Assembly (NCBI GenBank): GCA_021234155.1 | Contig: JAJEKV010000003.1 | Span: 9,052,413-9,116,412, forward strand | Reading direction: 5' to 3' | DNA: 64,000 bases | Source: Isoetes taiwanensis | Taxonomy: Eukaryota > Streptophyta > Lycopodiopsida > Isoetales > Isoetaceae | Shown here: positions 22,541 through 34,693 of the stretch, piece by piece | How the letters are laid out: each line of letters begins with the position of its first letter | Position numbering within the stretch: position 1 is the stretch's first letter | The notes under the pieces: generated by a model | What the model was told of the DNA's origin: nothing | What the model saw: only the letters and a program-made list of their open reading frames with translations | Databases searched by the model: none | Position numbers and translations under genes: made by a program

Positions 22541-23590
22541 GCACTGTAAAGCAACGGAGTGGGTCACCGGCCACACCAAAAAGTGCGACCGGTGGGCATC
22601 CCCCTACAAAATGGAAATGGAGAGCCATCCATTTTTTTTATTTCTTGGTCTGGCGATGGCGATGGTCTGGCGATAGCGATGGCGATGGCGCTCTATGGGT
22701 ATGGCTCTGACGGCCATGGCGCTCGGCATTTCCTGCCGCTGAGCAGTTAGGGCGCTCGTTTTCTTGGTTGTTGTTTCTTCTTATGAAGATTTATCTCACG
22801 ATTCCCTTCTGTTCTTGAGAAAAAGCGGCTATTTCATGATTCTGGTGTGTTCTTTAGAAAAAGCGAGTAGATAGTAGTGATCTTTTGTGCTTCCAATGTA
22901 ATTTTTTCTTCTTCTTATGGTTTCGAACTGTTTTGATTCTTTTTTTCCTTGCATGCAGGTCCAGGATAACATTTCCTTCCTTTTCTGCATTCTGGCACTA
23001 ACGGATTTGGTGCTCCCTTTAGAAAGATGGAGCTTGATGGATTTGCATCCTGCTTTTCACTTGTCTTGCTTTAGACGCTCCTTCCAGCGTGCAAGGCACC
23101 ATTGTATCAGATTTTGAGACCGTGTTCTTCAATGTGAAGCAATTTTTGTATCAATTCTTGTGGCATTCATGTTTTTAGGCGCTATATTTGTTGTTTTAGG
23201 CATAGGATCTGTTTCTTATGCACTGGATCAAGATGTTTCAGTTAAGATCTTCATTATTTGTTCTTCTTTCTGGTTTTTTTATTGCTTTTAAGTTCTATTT
23301 GTGTATCTTATTCTAATGTTCTCTTGCATCTGCCTCTTAGTTTTCTTTAGTGTTAGTCTGATCTTAACCTAGATTTATACGCACAGATTTTCATTTCTTT
23401 ACCTTTCTGCAGGCAATCTTCTGTTAGATTCTTCTATTCTTAGAATAGCCTCCGTTTTTCTTCTTGTATCTCTCGCTTTGCATAAGCCTGCCGGCCATTT
23501 TCATTGCTTTTGTTCCTTTTTGTATACACAGGGTACTGTATAAGATTTCTGAGTAAAAACTTGTGTTTATTTTGGGAACTGGTTGTATAG
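22541..23590. repeat. Duplicated 1-kb unit, copy A
   Basis: Starts with the right half of the 110-bp MITE described at 23,591, then a GATGGC-rich stretch, then CGCTCGGCATTTCCTGCCGC and about 900 bp of unknown sequence with intron-like acceptors (TTGCATGCAG near 22,960, TTTCTGCAG near 23,410). The order is repeated in copy B. No protein is recognised. It could be a transduplicated gene fragment or a non-coding element. Confidence 0.8.
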
Positions 23591-23703
23591 GGAGATGCCC
23601 ACTAGGAGCACTTTCCGGTGTGGACCGGTGGGGCCCCGTGACCGGCGGAGCCGGGAGCGGGTCACCGGCCACATTGGAAAGTGCGATCGGTGGGCATCTC
23701 CTT
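23591..23703. mobile_element. About 113-bp foldback MITE, GGAGATGCCCAC termini
   Basis: Imperfect inverted repeat almost end to end: GGAGATGCCCAC and GCACTTTCC on the left against GGAAAGTGC and GTGGGCATCTCC on the right, around a GC-rich turn. The right half alone occurs at about 22,548-22,605 at the start of copy A. Terminus style recalls PIF/Harbinger-type MITEs, though the class is not proven. Confidence 0.7.
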
Positions 23704-24920
23704 AACATGGAAATGGGGAGCAGTCCATTTTTTCTTTTCTTGGTCTGACGATGGCGATGGCGATGGTCTGGCGATGGCGATGGCGATGGTCTGGCGATGG
23801 CGATGGCGATGGCGATGGTGCTCTGCGGGTATGGCTTTCGGTCCGCCCCTTGTGTTTTGAGGGCCATGGCGCTCGGCATTTCCTGCCGCTAAGCAGTTCC
23901 CGGGGGATTCAGTATTCTTTGCAGCCATTATCTGGGGCAAAATATATACTTTAGGGGTTAAATTAGCTTCCACATATCAGTATACTAGGGATGTTTTTGG
24001 GCACACTTCGAACGCAGATGTCCATACCCTTTTATTACTAAGTGCATCCCCCGGGAAGCAGTTAGGGCGCTCATTTTCTTGGTCGTTGTTTCATCTTATG
24101 AAGATTTATTTCACGATTCCCTTCTATTCTTGAGGAAAAGCGACTGTTTCATGATTTTGGTGTGTTCTTGAGGAAAAGCGAGTAGATAGTAGTGATCTTT
24201 TGTGCTTCCAATGTAATTTTTCTTCTTTTTATGGTTTCAAACTGTTTGATGGGTTTTTTTCCTTGCATGCAGGTTCGGGATAACATTTCCTTCCTTTTCT
24301 ACATTCTGGCACTAACAGATTTGGTGCTCCTTTTAGAAAGATGGAGCTTGATGGATTTGCATGCTGCTTTTTGATTGCCTTGCTTTAGACGCTCCTTTCA
24401 GTGTGCAGGGCACCATTTTATCAGATTTTAAGACTGTATTCTTCAACGTGACGCAATTTTTGTGTCAATTCTTGTGGCATTCATGTTTTGAGGCGCTATA
24501 TTTGTTGGTTTAGGCATAGGATCTGTTTCTTATGCACTGGATCAAGATGTTTCAGTTAAGATCTTCATTATTTGTTCTTTTTTCTTGTTTTTTTATTGCT
24601 TTTAAGTTTTGATTGTGTATCTTTTAATCTTCTCTTGCATCTGTCTCTTGAGATTATTTTTAAACTTTAGTTTTCTTTAGTGTTAATCTGAACTTAAGCT
24701 AGATTTATACCCACAGACTTTGATTTCTTTACCTTTCTGCAGGCAACCTTCTGTCAGATTCTTCTATTCTTAGAATAGCCTCCGTTTTTCTTCTTGTATC
24801 TCCCTGTTTGCATAAGCATGTCGGCCATTTTCATTGCTTTTGTTCCTTTCTGTATACAGAAGTTACTGTATAAGATTTTTGTGTAAAAACTTGTGTTTAT
24901 TTTGGAAACCAGTTGTAGCC
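23704..24920. repeat. Duplicated 1-kb unit, copy B
   Basis: Collinear with copy A, with an expanded GATGGC hexamer array (about 23,748-23,818) and one 157-bp MITE insertion. Both copies end at TTGTGTTTATTTTGGAAACC-like sequence, after which they diverge. Confidence 0.8.
23899..24055. mobile_element. 157-bp MITE with perfect 8-bp target duplication
   Basis: The inverted termini begin CCCGGGGGAT and end ATCCCCCGGG. It is flanked by AAGCAGTT at 23,891-23,898 and 24,056-24,063, and copy A at about 22,740-22,750 has the uninterrupted site. The 8-bp duplication and short TIR fit a non-autonomous hAT element. No coding content. Confidence 0.93.
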
Positions 24921-25315
24921 TGTAAATATCTGTATGCGCGGAATTGGCTTCCCACTTTCCATTCCGGATTGTAGGGATATGCCACATGGCAGCACGTAGT
25001 TTATCTTCAGACAAAAAAGGTGACTCCATTTCCATGTTGTAACCATCAAATTTAGAATGTGCACTTGTAGGAGGATGTATGTGATTTAAGAAAGGTTATG
25101 ATATGTAAAGTGTTAAAATTAGTGGCGCGAATGTATGAGAATGAAATTACACCGTGCTAATAAATGATAATATATCTAGTTCTTTCTTCTCCCCCATCTG
25201 CCTTTTCCACACTTTTTCGAGTTACATCCCTCTCCCTCCATTGTCCCACCTAACCCTTTGCCCCAAGCCCGCTCTACTATAGTGGTATCTTTGGGCTTAA
25301 AATTTTTGGTGGCAC
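24921..25315. other. Intergenic, nothing recognised
   Basis: Mixed-composition DNA between the duplicated unit and the next foldback. No ORF with a recognisable domain. Confidence 0.5.
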
Positions 25316-25512
25316 CGCTTAGAGCCCTGTCACAATCACCAAAATTCCAACCCAGTGGTGGCTTACGTTAGCTAGCTGCCTAGGTGTTGGAGTTTCCTGT
25401 GGGAAACTGGTAACGGCAACACCACTCCGGGATAAGGCCCCTCGTGTTGCCACACTACTGGTTTCCACAAGAAACCCCTTCCATCTAGGTAATAACAACA
25501 AGGGCTAACAAC
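25316..25512. mobile_element. Foldback element, about 200 bp
   Basis: Inverted arms: CTAGGTGTTGGAGTTTCCTG and AACTGGTAACGGCAACAC on the left (25,381-25,424), matched by GTGTTGCCACACTACTGGTT and CAAGAAACCCCTTCCATCTA on the right (25,443-25,486). No coding content; target duplication not identified. Confidence 0.6.
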
Positions 25513-26280
25513 TAAAGGGCAACCTTGTTTTATATTTGTATATTATATGGTAGACCAGCCTTGCTTTGTACGTTATCTTCTTATATATATGATTACTAGA
25601 GAAAAAAAATGAAGTTTTCAGGCAAAAAAAAAATCCAAAAATAAAATTTTCAGGCAAAAACAATTCCAAAAAAATTACATTTGGAACCGGAGAGTGATTT
25701 CCAGCCAAACATGCCAACCATGCCTCTACAACTGGTCCATTCTTTTTTTAATTGTTTTGTCTTAATCCGGTGACAAACGTGGTTATGGCTATAGCATATT
25801 TGCCCATTTCTGTTTGTATCCTTGCTCATCTTCCAAAAACACAGACTCCTCACATTTGCCTCTGTAAACGGAGCAAGCGCCTTCATTTGAAAGCTAAATC
25901 CGCAATCGTTAAGCATGACATAAAAAAAGGGAAGGATTTTCTTGAGCGCAGAATGGCAACCAGGTAAGGATAGAACAACATAGCAGAAGAATAGGTATGG
26001 CGCAGTGTTGGAGCTGAGATTTTGAGTCGGATTTGAGCTTTATGCAGGTAAGAAAGGAAGCCACGGAGAAATGAGATGAAAAGCTGCCAGATCTGCCATG
26101 GATGTGTGCTCCAAGTTAGAGCAGCCGCAAGCACCCTAGAAAGTCCATATTTAGTTGACCTCTCTATACAAATCGGTTTCTATTGTTTTTGCACAAAATA
26201 TTGCAGTAAGAGCTCTGTTTTTGCATTTTTTTTTCCTCTTTGTGATACGGTGACTTGACGATGGTTTTAAGTACGCCAGA
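25513..26280. other. Intergenic, nothing recognised
   Basis: AT-rich with A-runs near 25,603-25,635. No supported gene. Around 25,984 a GCAGAAGAATAGGTATGGCG word resembles 30,976, a hint of an old dispersed element. Confidence 0.45.
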
Positions 26281-26735
26281 TTTGGGTTGGCCTCCCATGG
26301 AAACCCTTCTGATTTTCCATGGAAACCCTTCCAAATTTCCAGTTTTCGAAATTCGGGAGGGTTTCCATAAAAATTCGGAAGGGTTTCCATGGAAATAAGG
26401 AAGGGTCTCCATATTGGAAAATCGGAAGGGTTTCCGTGGAAAACAGGAAGGGTTTCCATGGAATTATTTTTTTTCCAAAATATTTACACACGTGAGCCTT
26501 TATGGCTCACGCTTTTCGACACGGACGCCCGACATTAAGGCGCACGTCCATCGAGTGGAAACCCTTCCCGATGTTGATTCAAATTTTGAGTGGAAACCCT
26601 TCCCGATTTCCTTGCAGGATGGAAATTAGGAAGGTTTTCCACAGGAGGAGGAAAATAGGAAGGGTTTTTACAGGAGGAGGAAAATAGGTAAGGTTTCCAC
26701 ATGAGGAGGAAAATAGGTAAGGTTTCCACATGCTG
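26281..26735. repeat. Array of GGAAGGGTTTCC / GGAAACCCTTCC in alternating blocks
   Basis: At least a dozen copies. Orientation alternates by block: GGAAACCCTTC at 26,297-26,335, GAAGGGTTTCC at 26,355-26,460, GGAAACCCTTCC at 26,555-26,600, and AGGAAGGNTTTCCAC at 26,629-26,730 within three near-identical 40-bp units carrying AGGAGGAAAATAGG. Many are joined by the palindrome TTTCCATGGAAA. A perfect 8-bp hairpin CGTGAGCC-TTTAT-GGCTCACG sits at about 26,491-26,511. Confidence 0.85.
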
Positions 26736-28074
26736 TTAGAAATTCCATGGGGTAAGATTAGCTAAGAATTGAGACTAGCTTTAATCTCAAAAATTCTGGC
26801 GCTTAACACCCAACTATAACATGGAACTTCTTGCAAGGTACAAATTATGGGAAGTCCTGGTTTTAGATCATGGTTCCTTTGGTCAAATTATTTTGTTATC
26901 AAAGCTTAAAATTGAATTGAATTGAAGGCGTGCAAACATATTGAAGTTTTAGAATCTCGTGTATTAATCTGCCATGCATGTACAATGTTTGACCAGGATA
27001 GTGTGTATTACATTTCCCAACCTTGGAACAAACTAGGCTAGGGATATCGTGTACCATAATGGTTTTGGTAAAATAGAATAGTTCAGATAACGTTGTTAAC
27101 TACCAAACCATTGCAAGTTAATTTATTAGTGCCATACCCATTTCATGCACTCAGACATGTAATGGTTTCCTAGTCAAAACCATTTCTAGTTACTGAGTTT
27201 AACATTATAGTTTATTGTTGTTCACACACATAAATCAAATTAAACACCGAACTTGAGAGGCAGAACAATGTATTTTCAATCTTTAAAACCAACAATGAAG
27301 AAATACAAACGGAAAGGAGCTCCAAGGATTTGAACCTAGGTTAAACCATCATTCCCACTCAAACTGGGTTGTGTTTAAGTTCTCCAAGTGAAATTCTCGC
27401 TCCCTATTTTTGAAATGATCATCCAAGTACCCTAGTGGTATAATTCATAAACAGCTAATCTTTGTTCACCATCTTCACAACGATAGATTTGGATGATGCA
27501 CCAAGCTACCAAATTTGGATGAAGCAGCAGCTCAGCATCATCCACAAAACAGTCTTTATTGCCATGCAAACTATTTATTTATATTGTGCAGACTATTTAT
27601 ATTGAGCTGCTTTACAACTACAACCTAGATGACAATAAAATCAGCAAGACAGCTAGACAGAACCTGCAAATTATATAAACAGATTACTTGCCTGAATTGT
27701 GCCTCTTCTAGGCAACCTTTATAAACAAGGCCAAAACCACATTCTCCAAATAAACATTCAAGCTTAAAAAACCTTGTTGCTGCAGCAAGCTAGCTTTACC
27801 TAAATGTCTTAGTAGCAATAGTTGGAGTCCATCCACCTGTGGGGCTTACTTTTTCAGATTGCCCGGTAACGTTATCTGTGAAAGCACAACTATAACTAGA
27901 ACATGATGATTAAGCTATACATTTTAGGCGCTGCAGCTGTGCAATCAGATTTTTAAATGTCTACAAATGCCCCAGATGCAATAATTTTTAATACTTTCTT
28001 ACTGTTTCCTCTTCAAGTCACTTGAAAATTTGAGAAAATGCACAAGGCATCCTAAAATTTAACTGCCATAATTA
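26736..28074. other. Intergenic, AT-rich
   Basis: No coding or RNA gene supported. Scattered ATGGTTT/AACCAT words from about 27,055 onward suggest that the repeat field at 28,075 once extended further left. Confidence 0.45.
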
Positions 28075-28700
28075 ACCACTAAGGAACCACTATACATGTG
28101 GTTACTTATGCAAAAAATAATAATCTTAATAGAAACCACATATTATAGTGGTTTTTATGAGTAGGATGTGGTTTTTCATGCTAGTTTTTGTTGCAACATG
28201 GTTTATTTAAATTAATGGTTTCTAGCATGGTTTTCTTGTTAGTTTATTGATACAACATCGGTTATTCAGTTGATAATGGTTTATGGTATGGTTTTTCAAT
28301 GCTAGACAATGATTCTCCGCATTGGTTTTCTTTTGTAGCATGGTTTATTAGAATTAGTGTAGTTTGGAAGGTGGTTTTCACTGCCAATTTAAATACCTAG
28401 TGGTTATTCATGTTGGTTTTCTATTGCGAAATTGTCTATTAAAAATCGACCACATTGGTTTTCTTTTGTAGTATGGTTTATTAAAATTAATGTAGTTTAC
28501 AAGGTGGTTTTTACTGCCAATATAAATATCTAGTGGTTATTCATGTTGTTTTTCTATTGCAGAATTGTCTACTAACAATTGAATATGATTTGTAGCATGG
28601 GTTTCCGTACCATTTTAATTTGCATGGTGGTTATTTATAATTCCCAACCAAAAGGGTGGTTATTCATAGTGCTTATTCATAAACTTCAATAGATATTATA
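28075..28700. repeat. GGTTTAT/GTGGTTWT-rich repeat field with a 130-bp tandem duplication
   Basis: About 40 degenerate copies of TGGTT words, many preceded by CAT or GTA. Two units of about 130 bp (28,322-28,447 and 28,453-28,580) are near copies, each with GGTTTATTA, AAGGTGGTTTT, ACTGCCAAT and GTGGTTATTCATGTTG. The dense short-motif field resembles the subterminal region of a DNA transposon, but no terminus was found. Confidence 0.7.
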
Positions 28701-28865
28701 CTTTCATGATGTAGATTAAATTATTACTTAAATATATGCTATGAAATGCATGCTTATATTTAAGACTACCAGAAATACTGAATATTGTAGTGTAGTTACC
28801 CGAAAGACCCTAGAAATTATGATGAAAATGGCTTAAAAAAATGCCGAAAATCTTTTTGGTTATTG

Positions 28866-29020
28866 ATTTTTTTTTTTTTTTTTAAGATTGCTGCATATTT
28901 CAAGAAAGACTTCCCCCCCAACCCCCGGGCGCCGCATTTCGAACCGGAGCCCCTAACCTGTGACGAGCCTGCCGAGTTGACCCTCTAGGCAACTCGGGAT
29001 CTTGTCAATACTACGCTAAT
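28866..29020 (-). mobile_element. tRNA-like SINE, minus strand
   Basis: A T-run of about 22 at 28,867-28,888 is the A-tail. On the minus strand the head (29,010 to 28,935) has GTTGCCTAGAGGGTC (A-box-like) and CCGGTTCGAAATG (B box), about 45 bp apart. Length near 150 bp suits a plant SINE. Target duplications were not resolved by eye. Confidence 0.65.
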
Positions 29021-32000
29021 TCTAGGTTGGTATGACAAACAATTGAATATGGTGAAGAATTGAATCTTCCTCTTGCACAGCTAAATTGCACACTCAAAAC
29101 TCAATGAGCAAATACTTGATATCTCAATATAATCAAATAACATTAACATCCAAAGAATCCATATTCTCAATGGTTCTGACATCCATGTTAGCAACTCAAT
29201 CCTAGAAGCTTCTCGCCCATCCATGAGCCACAACAGTATTTGGTGGTGCCATCGCCTTGCTTTTTCACTTTGCACATGCACTCTTTGGGGTTAGTCCTCG
29301 TGACTAAGTGGGGATCCCTCGGCTGCCTCTGCATGCATGGAAATACTCGGAATCTTGGATAGCAAACATAACAATTCCAAGACACAAGAACCTATGGTGC
29401 AACGCTAGACTATGACAATAAAGAAAACATCATGAACATCAAGAGCAAAGAACATAACCGGAGTATCAAACCATCATAAACAAACTCGGGACAATGGGTA
29501 GCTCAGCCGGCCTACATACTGAGGCCACTGTTAGCAGCATGTTGCCCAGCCCGGCTTACATTCCAAGCCCCCATGGCGGTGGTGGGGTGAACCTCGTATC
29601 GCGATACCCCTCAGCCACGCCGGCCTTTGAAGGACCTCTTACCATGGGGTTTCACAAGAGTTGATCGAGCGTAGCAATCCCCGCCGGGAGAACTAACGCC
29701 GGTGTCCACGAGCACAAGAACCACAGAGAATCGCAGATAAACATGAGCATGCGGAGCAACCTAGGCCCACCAGAACCTAGAAGCCCGACCCCGGAGGTTC
29801 CAATAGACATAATCAAATACCAAGACAACAGTAGAGCAATGCAAAGACCATGACATGTGAAGTTCATTACAATATTTATTAAACATGTGCCTAGATCATA
29901 CTCTTAGCCCTTGTCGAGGTTGCCCATACAACCTAACCATGCGAAGTAGCTAACTCATTGGTGAAGATCATGATCACAATACAAACATGTGGAGGAATTT
30001 ACGAGCCCCGATTTGTCATTGATGTAGCTTCAATACCTATATACGTTACTGATCAAGGAAAGATACTAACATCTTCTATAATGCAAAACTTACCTCGAAA
30101 CCATCTTCCCATGAGGAATACAATGTTCCGTAACGTTTATACTTTGAATCCATTAGCTATGATGCTCTTGATAAAATACAATGCAACAACTTGAAAACTT
30201 ACGAGCTACCTTTTCGGACTATTTGTACTTCATGCTATAGTCACATTCAGAAACCCCCAAGCTTCACATGGCTCTCCTTGTACCAATGTGGACCCGTCTC
30301 AATCTCAATAATCCTTGATGTCAGATGACCGCTTATTCCTATTTCAAGATCCACATGCGAACTTGATGCTGAAATCCTTGATGCCGAGGGGTCGTTGATG
30401 CTCTACATCTGTGCTAGACTACTTCTCAGCATTAGCCCCATCTCCATGAGCTAAGAAAGATACTTTATCCCAAACCTTAGAATTTTACCATAGTTAGACA
30501 ATTATCAAACAATGCATATTCTTACTATTATGATTATTCTGCTCAGCTCTTCATGCTCCGATCTCCTCTGCTGCTAAGCTCGAATGCAACCCAATTCCAT
30601 CTATGAGGACTTAGCTTCATACTAGGACATGCAAATAAATTGAGAAAGGCAGCAAATACAAGACCAACCAAATAAAGCACAAAACCAAAATGACAAAAAC
30701 ATAACACATATTCAGCCATTCTTGACTTAAAATCAGCCTTACAGGGATGTTTCCAATCATTGATTTTCTTCTCTAGCCTTATGAGTCTCCAACAAATTCA
30801 TAATCTATCATATTTGCATGCAAAAATCATGTGCAGACTAATCATGGCAGCTCATAGCACACCTCAATTGATCAAAAGCAAAACCCCACCTGATAATTTC
30901 TTTCCACATAGACCTCTGGACCCCTTGTAATTGATTGCGCCTCCAAAGATCGTCTTCTAGCTCCAAGAAGCAAACTGCAGAAGAATAGGCATAGTGCAGT
31001 CAATTCTGACTCAGCATCACTATTTCTGTCATAACTTTTGCATAAGGATGAGTTTTGGCTTGATCAGACCCATTCCGGAAAGCTTACTTAAAGACCTTTC
31101 CAACACAAGAAAAATCACCTGAAAAGGATCTCGGGTCGCCGAGATATGATGCTTCAAATTTCGGGCTCCAAAACTGCCCAGAATTGCTCCTACCTTCATG
31201 CTCTGCAACAATCCTTTCTCCAAAGATATAAAACCCTAATCTCATGCTGCATATATGCCATGAATATGTATATACATACATAAATAGGTATATTGACCCA
31301 TTAGGTGGCCAGGACCGTTACATAACCCTTTGCTCCAACGAAGTTGCAGTGTAACAATTTTGTTCATGGAAAGCGTAAGTGGCAACGATTCCACTTTTGC
31401 AAGGGCGGATTCAGAACTCGTCCAGGCTATGTTGAAAAGGTCAAGACCTAGAAGCAATAGAAAGCATGAAAATATTAGAAACAAGTTTGTAGATCGATTT
31501 TCCCCAGTGGTTGATTTTCCAGGGTCGGATTTGTTGTTGCCAATTTGTTATCAAGGTCGGCATTGCTTTGAATACAAGCACAAAACAAGAAGGTATTTTC
31601 ACAACAAATGAGATATAAGAATGGCTTCAACATGAGGAGCATAATGTCAGCTTAATTTAGCTCTTAAAAATAGGGGAATGTGATTTAGGAAAAAAAAAAA
31701 CATCAGATAAAGCAAGAATTAGAAAGGGACAAAATAAAAAGCTTTAGAATCTAGCTGCTTACTGGTTGCTGGATCGGCTTCTGTACCAGCTTAAGGACAT
31801 AAGTGGACTAAAGGAAGAAAGCGTAAAGAGATATGTTTGCTGACGCAAGGCAATTAAAAGATATCCTCACCTTTCGAATTTAAAACAAATATTTCTAAGA
31901 TCTTTTCCAATAGCAAAATGGCATTCAGACTCTAGCTTCCTTTCACTTTCACCTAGGGGTTTAATTGTTCATACATGTTAACTATAATACATGACGTTTA

Positions 32001-33216
32001 GGTTACTAATTAATGAGGGGTTTAGTCGATAGATTTTTGGTTCTGAACCTTGTTCTGAACTGGCACCAAGTCGACTGTACTATTTTATGGTGGAGGGCAT
32101 TTTAGCAAATATATAAATACATGGGTATTTTAACAAGGGAAAATTTAAAAAATGCTCTTGTAATTTGGGGTAATTGCCAAAATGCCCTTGTATATTCAAA
32201 TATTCAAATGCCCCTACGACCGAGAATAGCTATGGGAACAAGGCTCTTGGGTATTTCGGCATCAATTTTGCTGCATCGCCAATTCGGATCACTATTCTAG
32301 CATCGTCTACACTCCATCAATGATTTGAAATCATTTTGGCACATTTTCTTGGGCGCTCAGAGACTGTAAAAAGCCGGATCTATTTTACATTGAACAATTA
32401 TGCATTGGGCCCATACGAAACTCAACTTGGCATAAAGGCATGGTTCAACACAAGTTTGTTCCAACGGCATAAGAGGGCATAAGAGTCTGCGCACAACAAA
32501 GGTAGCCTACGTATGATTCTAAAATATGCCAGGTTGAATTACCAAGTTCTATCACCACGACACGAACAAAAAAAAGGTACTTGTGTATAAGAGTTTATGT
32601 TATCTGCAAAATCTTCACCATGGGTTCATGGCAACATTAAGAAATACAATATTCTATTCTGGCCTTAAATACTAAGGTTCACATTATTATTATTTTCTAC
32701 ATTGCTATACACAGGGCGTTTCGTTCTCATTTCGGAACCCTAAGTCTCCAAAGCCATCTGCGAACCCTTAACCCTAGATCTGAAATTAGGGTCGGCCCAG
32801 CTCACAGTGCGGCGCCCAACTTAGCTACTATGCTACAGCTTTGCCATAGCCTATTTACAAGAAGTTCTGAGCATTTTCTGGCAATTCTATCCTACTGTAT
32901 TTTGTGACGATTTTGTTTTCATTTCAAGAATAGTTGCCAGTCAGTCGATTCAATGTGCCTGTGTTAATCCCCATGGATATCTTCCATCCGAGACTTGATC
33001 TAACTGCTGAATCTATTTGTGCAAGCCCGTTTGCCAAGATCGATCTATCAAGGGAAGATTGTTGGGCAACAGAATATTGCTATCGCAAGTGCTAATGTGC
33101 TTTTGGAAGATTGAAGGTATGGAAGGAACCAAAGGGTCCTCAGACAGGACAGCCACTAACGCTGAAATCATTAAAGTTTTAAAGGAGTTAACCTGCATAA
33201 TGTTATTTTAAATCAG
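29021..33216. other. Long gene-poor stretch
   Basis: No convincing gene in 4.2 kb. At 29,490-29,625 a GC-rich segment begins GGGTAGCTCAGCCGG and holds an AGGTTCACCCC-like word on the minus strand, possibly another decayed tRNA-like element. Around 31,000-31,310 the sequence has the style of an LTR leader or U3 end but no pair was found. Small frames at 31,330-31,611 and 33,017-33,211 show no domain. Confidence 0.4.
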
Positions 33217-33879
33217 GCAATTCCTGGAGTTCCTAAACTTACAGATGGATATAATCCGGCAACATGGATGTTGGAAGTCAGTTCAACTTCAGCCGAGCAG
33301 AAGATGCAAGTAGACTTTGCAGAAATCTACTCAAATTTTGAACTATACCAGTAAGTGGACCTTTTTTCGTAGGGACAACTGGTGATCTTAGATGAACGTA
33401 TTGTAACAGCTCGCATGCATAATCTCATTCTAGGCGCAACAAAGCACTTGTCAAGGAACTTTCTGTTCCTGCTCCAGGGACAAAAGATTTACATTTTGAT
33501 ACGCAATATTCTCTCTCAACCTGGGGGCAGTTTAAATGCTGCTTATGGAAGCACTATTGGACATATTGGCGCAGCCCAGATTACAACTTGATCAGAGTGT
33601 TCTTCACCCTAGTAGCTGCATTTATCTTTGGTACAATATCTTGGAGAATAGGACAGAAGTGGTAAGTTGGTTTTCACTTTCCAAAAATGCATTGAGGTGT
33701 CATATCTGATGTAAACTTGTATGTTTTTATAGGCAAAAACGACAAAACCTGGCAACAATATTGGGAGCTATATATGCTGCTGTAATATTTCTTGGAATAT
33801 CAAACTCTGCCATAGTTCAACCAGTCGTGGACACTGAGCGTACAGTTTTCTATCGAGAACGAGCAGCTGAGATGCGCAG
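33217..33879 (+). pseudogene. PDR-type ABCG transporter fragment, three intact exons
   Basis: Exon 1, 33,217-33,350, encodes [20 protein letters not shown] and [13 protein letters not shown], the region after the second nucleotide-binding domain. Exon 2, 33,434-33,661, includes LVKELSVPAPG, SLSTWGQFKCCLWKHYWTYW and the first helix of the second transmembrane domain. Exon 3, 33,733-33,879, encodes [18 protein letters not shown] and [13 protein letters not shown]. All junctions have GT-AG, phases agree, and no stop interrupts any exon. Full-length plant PDR proteins have about 1,400 residues; only about 170 are here. Sequence before 33,217 is unrelated, and non-coding repeat DNA begins directly after the last donor. 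Intact exons inside TE DNA suggest recent capture or truncation by rearrangement. Confidence 0.92.
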
Positions 33880-34693
33880 GTAAGGGATATAACGTAACGT
33901 AACATTCTGGGAAGGGACTCGCAAGAGACACAAAACCGGCCGAGTAGATAGGCTTGTCATTCAACACAGCAGCAGTATACAACGTTTTGAAGAATAGAGA
34001 GGGGTAGCCGACCATAGGAACAATATCAGACTACCCCGTAAAAAGAAATGTGCACAGGCAATATAGAAGGGTAATGGCGACAACTTCTCATCGGGATAAA
34101 AAAACCCCGCCCTTTCGGGTTTTCGAGGAAAACCCTAATGAGAAATGGTTGCCAACAACCTTGAATGTGTTGCCTGGAAAACCGAAGGAGATGGGTTGAC
34201 GGCGAACACAAAGATAGCCGGACCCCAAAAGACGGCAAAATCCTTGAATGTGTGGCCTACCGAAAGAGGTGGGTTGATGGCGAACATAGATATAGCAGGA
34301 CCCTAGAAGATGGCGGAAGCCTGCAAGCAACACAAAGAACCCCGAAAAATACCCGTGAATGGTTAGAGAAAGGAAACTCAGGCCCCCACGCAGCAGGGCG
34401 GGAAGGGAGGGAAGCAACGAGAAGAGAAGAAGAGTTGCTGTGAGAAGACGCCGATAACCGGTTCGAAGGAGGAAATGGCCTGATATATAGCTCGTCCCTT
34501 ACCAGAATGGCGATCCGATGGTTCGGATCGATGCTATTCTAGGAAGGGACTCGCAAGAGACACAAAACCGGCCGACTACCAGAGAACTTCCTCAACTATA
34601 AGCCGATGGCGTAAAACCTGCAAGCAACACAAAGAACTCGAAAAAACACCGGTGAATGGTTAAAGAAAATCCAACATGTAGCAGAAAAAGAGA

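Noticed and set aside
29490-29625. tRNA gene
   Set aside because: There is a GGGTAGCTCAG-like start on one strand but no matching B box at the right distance and no cloverleaf; at best a decayed tRNA-like repeat.
31330-31611. 93-codon plus-strand ORF
   Set aside because: No recognisable domain, no splice or start support; left as intergenic.
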